Below are positions 22,793 through 30,165 of a stretch of 30,165 bases of DNA, in pieces. The stretch covers positions 1-30,165 of the forward strand of contig JAANXG010000151.1 of the NCBI GenBank assembly GCA_018263405.1, in the 5' to 3' direction. The position numbers and the translations under genes are program-made. Every line of letters begins with the position of its first letter. Position 1 is the stretch's first letter. This DNA comes from Gammaproteobacteria bacterium. Its GTDB lineage: Bacteria > Pseudomonadota > Gammaproteobacteria > Arenicellales > JAANXG01. The notes beneath the pieces are model-generated. The model searched no databases, was not told the DNA's origin, and worked only from the letters and a program-made list of their open reading frames with translations.

Positions 22793-25571
22793 CAACCCCC
22801 GCACGCTTGTCGGGCTCCCCGGCCGCCGCGGGCGTAATCCTCGCCGCGCTGTATTTAAATTCCGGGATCTTGCCGAACGGATCCAGCTCCGGGCTGGTCA
22901 GAACATTGGCGGCCGCCTCGGCATAACAAAACGGTATGAATATCGACCCCGGCGCCACGGCCGGATCGCGGCGCGTGTCGAGCTGAATATCGCCGCGGCG
23001 GGTTGTGACCCTGATGGCATCACCGGGCTCGATCCCCAGCCGCTGGAATTCCCCGGGCGAGAGGCTCGCCACCGCGCTCGGTTCCAATTCGTTCAATACG
23101 CTGGCGCGCCGCGACATTGCCCCCGTATGCCAGTGCTCGAGCTGGCGCCCGGTGATCAAGATGTACGGAAAGTCGTTGTCGATCTGCTCATGAGGCGGCA
23201 GCACCTCCGCCGGTACCAGCTTGGCGCGACCGTTCGCCGTGGGGAAGCCGTCGCCGAACACGACCTCGCTGCCTGGGCGATCCGGTGCGGGACAGGGATA
23301 GGTCACCGAATTCTCGACCTCGAGCCGACCCCAGGCGATGTTGTCGAGCGAAGGCATGACTTGTTTCATCTCGTTGAACACATCCTTCGGTCCTTGATAG
23401 TTCCAGTCAAGATCAAGGCGCCGGGCGAGTTCCTGCACGATCCACCAGTCCTGTCGCGCATCCCCCGGCAGAGATAGGGCCGGGCGGCCCATTTGGACCT
23501 GCCGATTGGAGTTGGTAACCGTGCCGGTTTTTTCCGGCCACGCTGAGGCCGGCAGCACGACATCCGCCAGATACGCTGTTTCGGTAAGGAACAAGTCCTG
23601 CACTACCAAGTGCTCCAGTTTGGCGATCGCTTCCCGGACGTGGCGTGTATCGGGGTCCGACATCGCCGGGTTTTCTCCCATGATGTACATGCCCTTGATT
23701 TGACCGTCACCTGCCGCCTGCATGATCTCCACAACGGACAGGCCTTTGTTCGGGTCCAGTTTCGTTCCCCACGCATCCTCGAACCGGCGGCGCACGTCCT
23801 CGGCCTCGACGGCCTGGTAATCGGGATACACCATGGGGATCAGCCCCGCGTCCGACGCGCCCTGCACATTGTTCTGGCCGCGCAACGGGTGGAGTCCCGT
23901 GCCCGGCCGCCCCACCTGTCCGGTGGTCACCGCCAGGGCGATCAGGCAACGTGCATTATCGGTGCCGTGCACATGCTGTGAGATCCCCATGCCCCAGAAA
24001 ATAATCGCCCGTCCCGCCTTGGCGTAGACCCGCGCCAGTTCGCGTAGAGTTCGGGCCTCGACGCCGCAGATTTCCGCCATCGTTTCGGGAGGAAACCCCA
24101 GAACGTGCTTCTTGAGGTTCTCGAAGCCTTCGGCGTACTGCGCAATATAGTCGCTGTTGTACAGCTCCTCATCGACAATCGTGTGCAGCAGGGCATTCAA
24201 CAACGCCACATCGGTCCCGGGTTTGAACTGCACCCGATAATGCGCGTATCGCATCAACGTACTCATTCTCGGATCGCAGACAATCAGCGTCTTGCCCTGC
24301 TTGGCCGCCTGCTTGAAGAAGGTCGCGGCGACAGGATGGTTCTCCGTCGAATTGGCGCCGATGATGAAGATCACGTCCGCGTCCTCGACCGCCGTGAACG
24401 GCGCCGTCACGCCACCCGAACCGATGCCCTCCATTAACGCCGCCACGGAAGAGGCATGACACAGCCGGGTGCAGTGGTCCACGTTATTGGTTCCGAATCC
24501 TGTGCGCACCAGTTTTTGCACCAAATAGGCTTCCTCATTGGAGCCCTTGGCGGAACCAAACCCGGACAGGGTTTTTGACCCGTCCCGCTCGCGGATGGTT
24601 TTCAGGCCATCCGCCGCCCGCTCCAACGCCTCTTCCCAGCTTGCTTCCCGGAAGTGGGTCCGGGGATCGCCCGCATCCAGTTCCTCATGGGGCAGCTTGG
24701 GTGCGTCCTCCCGTCGAATCAACGGCCTGGTCAGCCGGTGCGGGTGCTTGACATAGTCGTAGCCGAAACGGCCTTTCACGCACAGCCTGTTGTGGTTGGC
24801 CGGCCCACCGCGCCCCTGGACCGCGACGATGGTGTTGTTTTGAGTCTGATAAGTGATTTGACAGCCGACGCCGCAGTAGGGGCAAACACTGTCGGTTTCT
24901 TCCAGATCCAGCTTTCGGTCCACTTGCTGGTCATCCACCAGCGTGGCTTCGCGCAGTGCGCCGGTGGGGCACACTTGCACGCATTCGCCACAGGCCACGC
25001 AGGCGCTCTCGCCCATCGGGTCGTCGAAATCGAAAACGATTTTCGACTCGGCACCGCGGTACGCCATCCCAATGATGTCGTTGACCTGGACTTCGCGGCA
25101 AGCGCGGACGCACAAACTGCAATGGATGCAAGCATCGAGATTGACCCGCATGGCGACGTGGCTGTCGTCGGTAGCAGGCCTCGGCTTTGCCGGGAAGCGG
25201 CTGTCCTGCAACCCGACGGCATCGGACCAGCGCCAGAAGTGGGAACTGCTGTCGTGCGCCGCCTCCCGGGGGGGCTGATCGGCCAGCAACAGCTCGAATA
25301 CCCGTCTGCGCGCCGTCTGCGCCCGGTCGCCGTGTGCCTGTACAACCATTCCTTCGCTGGGCTTGCGGATGCAGGCGGCGGCCAGCACGCGTTCGCCCTC
25401 GATTTCCACCATGCAGGCCCGACAATTGCCGTCCGGACGGTAACCGGGTTCGGAGGAGTAACACAGGTGGGGAATCTCATCACCCTCGCGCTTAGCCACC
25501 TGCCAAATCGTTTCTCCCGAACGAGCTTCCACATTACGCCCGTCCAGATTGAATCGAATCGATTCACTCAT
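22785..25571 (-). CDS. fdsA: NAD-linked formate dehydrogenase, molybdenum/tungsten catalytic subunit
   Basis: This 928-residue enzyme oxidises formate to CO2. An N-terminal 2Fe-2S ferredoxin domain has Cys37, 50, 53 and 67. A His-containing cluster motif follows near 111, then two 4Fe-4S sets (CIHCSLCVRAC from 148 and CVACGECVQVC from 191), then the CPYCGVGC cluster of the molybdopterin domain (230-237). The active site is VDHCTRLCHASSV, in which Cys371 takes the place of the selenocysteine of FdhF. The rest is molybdopterin oxidoreductase and dinucleotide-binding domain. The ATG at 25571 is used because it overlaps the upstream stop as ATGA; a longer frame to 25640 lies inside the partner gene. 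FdhD, needed to sulfurate the cofactor, and FdsD are not found nearby. Confidence 0.92.
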   Translation of the reverse strand: MSESIRFNLDGRNVEARSGETIWQVAKREGDEIPHLCYSSEPGYRPDGNCRACMVEIEGERVLAAACIRKPSEGMVVQAHGDRAQTARRRVFELLLADQPPREAAHDSSSHFWRWSDAVGLQDSRFPAKPRPATDDSHVAMRVNLDACIHCSLCVRACREVQVNDIIGMAYRGAESKIVFDFDDPMGESACVACGECVQVCPTGALREATLVDDQQVDRKLDLEETDSVCPYCGVGCQITYQTQNNTIVAVQGRGGPANHNRLCVKGRFGYDYVKHPHRLTRPLIRREDAPKLPHEELDAGDPRTHFREASWEEALERAADGLKTIRERDGSKTLSGFGSAKGSNEEAYLVQKLVRTGFGTNNVDHCTRLCHASSVAALMEGIGSGGVTAPFTAVEDADVIFIIGANSTENHPVAATFFKQAAKQGKTLIVCDPRMSTLMRYAHYRVQFKPGTDVALLNALLHTIVDEELYNSDYIAQYAEGFENLKKHVLGFPPETMAEICGVEARTLRELARVYAKAGRAIIFWGMGISQHVHGTDNARCLIALAVTTGQVGRPGTGLHPLRGQNNVQGASDAGLIPMVYPDYQAVEAEDVRRRFEDAWGTKLDPNKGLSVVEIMQAAGDGQIKGMYIMGENPAMSDPDTRHVREAIAKLEHLVVQDLFLTETAYLADVVLPASAWPEKTGTVTNSNRQVQMGRPALSLPGDARQDWWIVQELARRLDLDWNYQGPKDVFNEMKQVMPSLDNIAWGRLEVENSVTYPCPAPDRPGSEVVFGDGFPTANGRAKLVPAEVLPPHEQIDNDFPYILITGRQLEHWHTGAMSRRASVLNELEPSAVASLSPGEFQRLGIEPGDAIRVTTRRGDIQLDTRRDPAVAPGSIFIPFCYAEAAANVLTSPELDPFGKIPEFKYSAARITPAAAGEPDKRAGVVT

Positions 25572-27283
25572 TCCACTTCCTCCGAAAAGTACCGGTAACT
25601 GCTGCGCAGGGGATTGGCGGCGGCCTGACCCAGGCCGCAAATCGAGGCATCCGCCATAACGTCACCCAGGTCCTTGAGCAAGTTCCGGTCCCACTCGGGA
25701 TTTTCCATGATCTTCACCGCTTTTTCGGTACCAACGCGGCACGGCGTGCATTGTCCACAGGATTCTTCCTCGAAGAAACGAGTCAGATTCAGCGCCACCG
25801 CCCTAATGCTGTCCTGGTCGCTGATGACCATAATGGCATGGGAACCGACGAAACAACCATGCTCCTCCAGCTTACCGAAATCCAGCGGGATCTCCGCCAT
25901 CGACGCCGGCAGGATCCCGCCCGATGCGCCGCCCGGCAGATAACCCTTAAATGTGTGTCCCGCCGCCATGCCGCCACAGTAATCATCAATCAATTGGCGT
26001 GCGGTCAGTCCTGCCGGGGCCAGCTTGACGCCCGGCTCCTTCACGCGCCCCGACACCGAGTAATGCCGCATGCCTTTGGCACCATTCACTCCCTGGGAGG
26101 CAAACCATTCCGGGCCTTTCTCGACAATATCCCGGATCCAGAACAAAGTTTCCACGTTCTGCACCAACGTGGGTTTGCCGAACACGCCGGCCTCCGCGAC
26201 GAAAGGCGGCCGATGCCGGGGCATCCCCCGCTTGCCCTCCACGGACTCGATCATCGCCGACTCTTCGCCACAGATGTACGCGCCCGCCCCGCGCCTCAAT
26301 TCGATCAGGATCTCCGTGATCCCGGCCTCGTCGAGTTTTTGGATCTCCGTTTCGAGAATGGCGCGAACGCCCGGGTATTCGTCGCGCAGATAAATGTATG
26401 CCCGTTCGGCCTCCACGGCCCAAGCGGCGATTTGCAGACCTTCCAGAACCCGGTGCGGGTCGGTCTCGAAGCAGTGACGGTCCTTGAACGTGCCCGGTTC
26501 GCTTTCATCCGCGTTCATCACGACATAGCGCGGCCCCTCGAAGCCTCGTACGATTTGCCACTTTTTGGAAGTCGGGAATCCGGCGCCGCCCAAACCCATC
26601 AGGCCGGCGGTTTCCATGACCTGAACCAGTTCGTTAAAGCCTACTTTCCCTTCCCGGCAGGATCGCAGTAGTTCGTAGCCACCCTCCCTGCGGTACGCAT
26701 CCAGTCTTCGGTAGCCGGGCAGCGTTACAGTGGTGTCACCACGTTGCACGGCGTCCATCACCGACTCCGGCGCGGCGTGATCCATCACGTTCATACCCAC
26801 CATTGCCGCCGGAGCGCCGGCGCAATGGCCAAGGCAAGGGACGGCCCGAATCTTGACGTTGCCCGGCGGGTTTTTGACGAGGGCTTCGAGCAGATGCAGC
26901 GCACCGTGTTGCGCGCACACCCAACTGTTACAGATCTGTACAACCATCTCCGGGACCGTTTGGTCGTCCTCGACGACTCGAAACGACGAATAGAACGTCG
27001 CGACTTCAAACACTTCGGCCAGGGGCAGTTTCATGAACTCCGCCAGAGCCGTGAGATGGCGGTGGCGCAAGCAACCGGTGTGATCCTGGATTCGATGCAA
27101 GGATTCGATCAGCCCATCCCGCGCCGGGACATGTCCAAGTAGCGATTCGATTTCTTCCAGGGATTCGGAATCGACCCGCCGGCCTTTGGGGAAACGCAAC
27201 CGGTCGCCGCGAGGCTTGCGAGAACCATTGATCTGTTCATTCTGCTTACTCACCGCGGCGCCCCCGGTTTGTTGCTTTACCAT
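25568..27283 (-). CDS. fdsB: NAD-linked formate dehydrogenase diaphorase subunit, NuoE-NuoF fusion
   Basis: This 571-residue subunit passes electrons from the catalytic subunit to NAD+. The first part (about 40-175) is a NuoE/FdsG-like thioredoxin-fold domain binding 2Fe-2S through Cys118, Cys123, Cys150 and Cys154. The rest is NuoF/FdsB-like: GLMGLGGAGFPTSKKW for FMN, then NADESEPGTFKDR and GAYICGEESAMIESVEG for NADH. The 4Fe-4S motif ESCGQCTPCRVGT has a later Cys in SICGLGQ. In the Ralstonia system these are two separate genes (fdsG and fdsB), so the fusion makes this a two-gene enzyme. The ATG at 27283 follows GGGGGAG by about seven bases. It overlaps the catalytic gene downstream as ATGA. 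Confidence 0.92.
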   Translation of the reverse strand: MVKQQTGGAAVSKQNEQINGSRKPRGDRLRFPKGRRVDSESLEEIESLLGHVPARDGLIESLHRIQDHTGCLRHRHLTALAEFMKLPLAEVFEVATFYSSFRVVEDDQTVPEMVVQICNSWVCAQHGALHLLEALVKNPPGNVKIRAVPCLGHCAGAPAAMVGMNVMDHAAPESVMDAVQRGDTTVTLPGYRRLDAYRREGGYELLRSCREGKVGFNELVQVMETAGLMGLGGAGFPTSKKWQIVRGFEGPRYVVMNADESEPGTFKDRHCFETDPHRVLEGLQIAAWAVEAERAYIYLRDEYPGVRAILETEIQKLDEAGITEILIELRRGAGAYICGEESAMIESVEGKRGMPRHRPPFVAEAGVFGKPTLVQNVETLFWIRDIVEKGPEWFASQGVNGAKGMRHYSVSGRVKEPGVKLAPAGLTARQLIDDYCGGMAAGHTFKGYLPGGASGGILPASMAEIPLDFGKLEEHGCFVGSHAIMVISDQDSIRAVALNLTRFFEEESCGQCTPCRVGTEKAVKIMENPEWDRNLLKDLGDVMADASICGLGQAAANPLRSSYRYFSEEVE

Positions 27284-27699
27284 TGCTCCCCCGAGTGCCC
27301 GGCCGACGGAGCCGTTAATAGTGCACGTACCTATTGCGGGAGCCGTACTCTACTCCCAAAGGGCCGAGCTTGGAAACAGTTCCCCGCGGAACATCCGGGA
27401 TGCTCACGCTTGCCCGATATCGCATACGCTTGGTATCTGCGCGTACCTCTATAACTGTTCGGCTCGTAATTCAGCAATTCGTGCGTTAGATTTTACGAAT
27501 GATCAATTCCGACTCGTCGCGGGCCTGCCAGCCTCTTCAGCCGGCCCGGGTATTAGCGCCCGGCCCGGGGTTCTTTTCATGGTGTAACACGCGGCGCTGT
27601 TGGCAGGACCATATCCTGACACCGCACGAACAAACCGCCCTGATGGATGGGGAACCTCTCCGTTGGCCCAGTACTCCAACAGGGGGATAGAAAGAGTAC
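27284..27699. other. Divergent intergenic region between formate dehydrogenase and rhomboid genes
   Basis: This 416-base region carries no gene I can support; the short frames in it lack ribosome sites and family features. It should contain the promoters of both flanking transcripts. GTTCC-CCGC-GGAAC at about 27380-27393 is an inverted repeat that could bind a regulator. A TATAAC element near 27451-27456 (plus strand) resembles a -10 box without a well-spaced -35. A GC-rich hairpin at 27541-27577 is listed separately. I do not see a sigma-54 site. Confidence 0.4.
27541..27577 (+). terminator. Strong GC hairpin with T-rich tail, ahead of the rhomboid gene
   Basis: CCGG-C-CCGGG, an eight-base loop (TATTAGCG) and CCCGG-C-CCGG form a stem of five plus four pairs with one C-C mismatch. 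GGTTCTTTT follows. On the plus strand this looks like an intrinsic terminator. No coding gene on that strand ends just before it, so it may terminate an unannotated short transcript or act as a leader attenuator for the rhomboid gene starting at 27700. Confidence 0.45.
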
Positions 27700-28287
27700 G
27701 TGAATTTCATTGGTCGAAAAGACTTACCGCTGGTAACCCTTATCCTCCTTGGGATCAGCGTATTGGTGTCCCTATACTCCAGCTTTGGTTCGCAGTTGGA
27801 GCCCATACGGGGCTGGTTCATCACCGAGTACCTGGATGCGGGTCTACCGGAAATCCGCTCGGGGGAACTATGGCGGTTGCTGAGTCCGATATTTTTGCAT
27901 TTTGCCTGGTTTCACCTCGCATTCAACGGCATATGGATGTGGCAACTCGGTTCAATTATCGAAACACGACTCGGCCCGTGGGGTCTTTTAACTCTGGTAG
28001 TCATCATCGGCAGCGGCTCCAATCTGGCCCAGTATCTCAGTACCGGCCCTTTGTTCGGAGGCTTGTCCGGCGTGGTGTACGGACTGCTGGGGTATTTCTG
28101 GATCCAGGGGCGGTGCAACCCGCGATTCGGGCTGGTACTGAACAACGCCGTGGTTTATCTGATGCTCGGCTGGTTCGTGCTGTGTTGGGTCGGCATCATC
28201 CCCAACGTGGCGAATTGGGCACACACCGCCGGACTCGGTCTGGGGATGGGTGCCGCGTGGATATCGTACCGGTTGGGCCGGCCGTAA
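27700..28287 (+). CDS. Rhomboid-family intramembrane serine protease
   Basis: This 195-residue integral membrane protease has six predicted hydrophobic segments. The catalytic Ser123 is in GLSGVVYGLLGY (the GxSG motif in the fourth segment) and the catalytic His175 in NWAHTAGLGLGMG in the sixth. The oxyanion residues H72 and N76 are in WFHLAFNGIWMW. It lacks the N-terminal cytoplasmic domain of E. coli GlpG, so it is the short bacterial type. The start is a GTG preceded by AAAGAG; the frame's first Met codons lie further inside the protein. It is followed 49 bases later by mlaA on the same strand. Substrates are unknown. Confidence 0.87.
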   Translation: MNFIGRKDLPLVTLILLGISVLVSLYSSFGSQLEPIRGWFITEYLDAGLPEIRSGELWRLLSPIFLHFAWFHLAFNGIWMWQLGSIIETRLGPWGLLTLVVIIGSGSNLAQYLSTGPLFGGLSGVVYGLLGYFWIQGRCNPRFGLVLNNAVVYLMLGWFVLCWVGIIPNVANWAHTAGLGLGMGAAWISYRLGRP

Positions 28288-28336
28288 GCGGATCGGCTAC
28301 AATCGACGCAACCAACAATTGAGATGAGAAGTTCAT

Positions 28337-29089
28337 ATGTCACGCCGGTTCGGCAGCCCTACGGGCGCGCGCAAAAATAACTTCACAAAGCCCCTGCTCG
28401 CCGCCCTCCTGGCGCTGTTGCTTGGTGCTTGCGCGCATACCGGCGGCCCCGGCGAGGCAGGGAACGTCGACCCGATTGAGCCGTTCAATCGTGCGATGTT
28501 CAAGTTCAACGACAAGGTTGACCGCGCCGTGGTCAAGCCGTTGGCCAAGGGTTATAAAAAAGTCGTGCCCGCCGGGATCCGCAAGCGGGTTGGTAATTTC
28601 TTTTTCAATCTGGGCGAACCCACCACCATTATAAACGACGTTTTGCAGGGCAAACTCCCACAAGCGGGGCACGATTTTTCCCGTTTCGCCATCAACACGA
28701 CCATCGGCGTGCTGGGTTTCTTCGATGTCGGAACGCAAATCGGTCTCGAGCGTCACAAGGAGGATTTCGGCCAGACCTTCAGCGTTTGGGGCATCGCGAG
28801 GGGCCCTTATTTGGTGCTCCCGCTATGGGGCCCCTCCACGCTGACGGACGGGATTGGGTTGATCCCCGCGGTACTCTATACGGACCCGCGTACGGCCATC
28901 CAGGATGCCGAAACGACTTACATTCTGATAGGAACCAGTGCGGTCGATGCGCGGGCACGCTTGCTGGGCGCGTCCAAGCTTGCGGAACTACAATTGGACC
29001 GTTACATATTTTTGCGGGAGACCTATCTACAGCGGCGACTCCAGCTGGTACACGACGGCGATCCGCCTTTGGATGATGCCTGGGAATAA
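28337..29089 (+). CDS. mlaA: Outer-membrane lipoprotein MlaA (VacJ)
   Basis: MlaA sits in the outer membrane with porins and removes phospholipids from its outer leaflet, passing them to the MlaC carrier. This 250-residue protein has an extended basic N-terminus, a hydrophobic stretch and the lipobox LLGAC. The family core then runs from DPIEPFNRAMFKFNDKVDRA through FFFNLGEPTTIINDVLQG, FAINTTIGVLGFFDVG and EDFGQTFSVWGI to GPYLVLPLWGPSTLTDGIG. It ends in an acidic tail. The length is normal. The other mla genes (mlaBCDEF) are not in the window, which is common because mlaA often stands alone. A GAGATGAGAAG-type site precedes the ATG. Confidence 0.93.
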   Translation: MSRRFGSPTGARKNNFTKPLLAALLALLLGACAHTGGPGEAGNVDPIEPFNRAMFKFNDKVDRAVVKPLAKGYKKVVPAGIRKRVGNFFFNLGEPTTIINDVLQGKLPQAGHDFSRFAINTTIGVLGFFDVGTQIGLERHKEDFGQTFSVWGIARGPYLVLPLWGPSTLTDGIGLIPAVLYTDPRTAIQDAETTYILIGTSAVDARARLLGASKLAELQLDRYIFLRETYLQRRLQLVHDGDPPLDDAWE

Positions 29090-29188
29090 TTATGCCCAAA
29101 CTTTTCCCGGAGATCCGATCGAATAACCATTTTTATCTGAAACCCGTCGCCCATTCCCTGACCCAAAACTCGCCAAAGAGCTAAACCG

Positions 29189-29998
29189 ATGGCGTTGTTC
29201 GCAATTGGGGACGTACAAGGTTGCCGCCATAACTTGACACAGCTGCTCGCCCGGATCTGCTTTAACGAGCACGCGGATCGCTTGTGGTTTATCGGTGATC
29301 TGGTCAACCGCGGACCGGATTCGTTGGGAACCCTACGGCTTGTCCGGGACCTGAATGCTCAATTGGTCCTCGGCAACCACGATTTACACCTGTTGGCGGT
29401 GGCGGCCGGCGCCCGGCCGGTAAAACGCAACGACACCTTCATGGACGTGCTGAAAGCCCATGACCGGGACGATTTGCTGGCCTGGTTGGCACGGCAACCG
29501 CTTTTCGTACGCGACGACAAGGCGCTTTGGGCCATGGTTCACGCCGGGCTGCCGCCGGGTTGGAGCGTCGAGACCGCGTCGCACCTGGCGCGGGAGGTTG
29601 AACGGGAGCTGGCCGCACATTACCACGACCGGCATTTTCTACAACAGATATACGGCGACCAACCGGGCCGTTGGTGCGACGTCGTCGACGACATGGATCG
29701 CGTTCGTTTCATCGTTAATGCCATGACGCGAATGCGGTTCTGCGACAGCGAGGGGGAGCTCGCGCTGAACTACAGCGGCCCGCCCGGTTCACAGCCCCCC
29801 CCATTTCGGCCCTGGTTTGAATTATGGCCCCATGGTAGCCATCGTATTGTCTTTGGCCACTGGTCGATGCTGGGGGCGGGCAATTACGGCAACGCGATAA
29901 GTTTGGATAGCGGTTGCGTCTGGGGGCACCGGCTGACCGCGGTACGATTGAAACCGGAGCCGCTAGAGTTTTTCAGTATCGCCTGCCGACATCATTAG
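29189..29998 (+). CDS. apaH: Symmetrical bis(5'-nucleosyl)-tetraphosphatase ApaH
   Basis: This cytoplasmic metallophosphatase splits diadenosine tetraphosphate into two ADP and can remove Np4 caps from RNA. It has 269 residues, the usual length. The metal-binding signature appears in order: IGDVQGC, FIGDLVNRGPDS and VLGNHDLHLLA. Later come AMVHAGLPPGW and FGHWSMLGAGNYGNAISLDSGCVWGHRLTAVRL, all typical of ApaH. AAAGAG precedes the ATG. It follows mlaA after about 100 bases on the same strand. The usual partners (rsmA/ksgA, apaG) are not seen in the window. Confidence 0.95.
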   Translation: MALFAIGDVQGCRHNLTQLLARICFNEHADRLWFIGDLVNRGPDSLGTLRLVRDLNAQLVLGNHDLHLLAVAAGARPVKRNDTFMDVLKAHDRDDLLAWLARQPLFVRDDKALWAMVHAGLPPGWSVETASHLAREVERELAAHYHDRHFLQQIYGDQPGRWCDVVDDMDRVRFIVNAMTRMRFCDSEGELALNYSGPPGSQPPPFRPWFELWPHGSHRIVFGHWSMLGAGNYGNAISLDSGCVWGHRLTAVRLKPEPLEFFSIACRHH

Positions 29999-30162
29999 GC
30001 CATCAGTAAATAGAAAAATATCAAATAAATCAACCACTTATCCAACGTTCGTGGTAATTTCTCAAAAAGTCCGTGCAATGTCGGCGATCATGTGGGGGTA
30101 GGGTTGTCTTTCAGGGACGCTGTAAGAAGTGGCATAGGGAAGTGCCGTTTACGGAGCTAAGG

Positions 30163-30165
30163 ATG
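30163..30165 (+). CDS. Possible start of the next gene, cut by the window edge
   Basis: The window ends in an ATG that follows GGAG at 30153-30156 and AAGG at 30159-30162, a good ribosome-site spacing. The preceding 160 bases begin very AT-rich (about 30000-30080), as a promoter region would. Nothing of the protein itself is visible. Confidence 0.25.

Noticed and set aside
24654..25598. 314-residue plus-strand frame antisense to the formate dehydrogenase genes
   Set aside because: The opposite strand carries all iron-sulfur and molybdopterin motifs. The antisense frame has no ribosome site or recognisable domain.
25751..26671. 306-residue plus-strand frame antisense to the diaphorase subunit
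   Set aside because: It is a high-GC shadow of a gene with intact FMN, NADH and cluster motifs.
27186..27587. 133-residue frame across the start of the diaphorase gene and the intergenic region
   Set aside because: It begins inside the diaphorase gene on the other strand, has no ribosome site, and shows no family pattern.

Overview
The window is high-GC DNA from a proteobacterium, most likely an uncultured gammaproteobacterium. The housekeeping genes at the right end (apaH, the outer-membrane lipoprotein gene mlaA, a rhomboid protease gene, a 17-kDa-antigen-type lipoprotein gene, gloB) fit that group. This is inference from gene content; there is no rRNA or complete taxonomic marker. I see no tRNA, rRNA, CRISPR array, insertion sequence or phage gene.

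Layout. (1) Bases 1-1440 are visibly more AT-rich than the rest. They hold a decayed 2-aminoethylphosphonate/iron-type ABC permease whose N-terminal part is lost or frameshifted. (2) Bases 1568-2336 encode a lipoprotein with two tandem HYHVYWD repeats, interrupted by a frameshift in a run of eight C. (3) Bases 2399-16004 are the main feature. A DeoR-family repressor gene is divergent from a tightly packed nine-gene operon. The operon encodes a betaine-type ABC importer (binding protein, ATPase, double-length permease), a choline-kinase-like phosphotransferase, two large dimethylglycine/sarcosine-dehydrogenase-like flavoproteins with folate-binding GcvT domains, a second phosphotransferase, a HAD-like hydrolase and a class-I glutamine amidotransferase. 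(4) Bases 16007-22204, all on the minus strand, hold a small secreted protein, a YbaK-type deacylase, a GloB-like metallo-hydrolase, a short FAD glycerol-3-phosphate dehydrogenase, a glycerophosphodiesterase, an alpha/beta hydrolase and an RtcB RNA ligase. The last three overlap one another. (5) A glycine-zipper lipoprotein gene lies at 22337-22792. (6) Bases 22785-27283 (minus strand) encode a two-gene NAD-linked, cysteine-type formate dehydrogenase: a NuoE-NuoF fusion plus the molybdenum/tungsten catalytic subunit. (7) Bases 27700-29998 encode a rhomboid protease, MlaA and ApaH.

How the genes may work together. The operon in (3) looks like an uptake-and-catabolism cassette for an N-methylated, hydroxyl-bearing compound. 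The importer would bring in a quaternary or tertiary amine, the kinases would phosphorylate a hydroxyl group, the flavoproteins would demethylate the amine and pass C1 units to tetrahydrofolate, and the HAD and amidotransferase proteins would finish the skeleton. The formate dehydrogenase 7 kb away could oxidise formate released from those C1 units, but that link is only inferred. The substrate cannot be read from the sequence. This operon is the best candidate for an undescribed system. The glycerophosphodiester genes together with RtcB are a second, smaller, unusual grouping.
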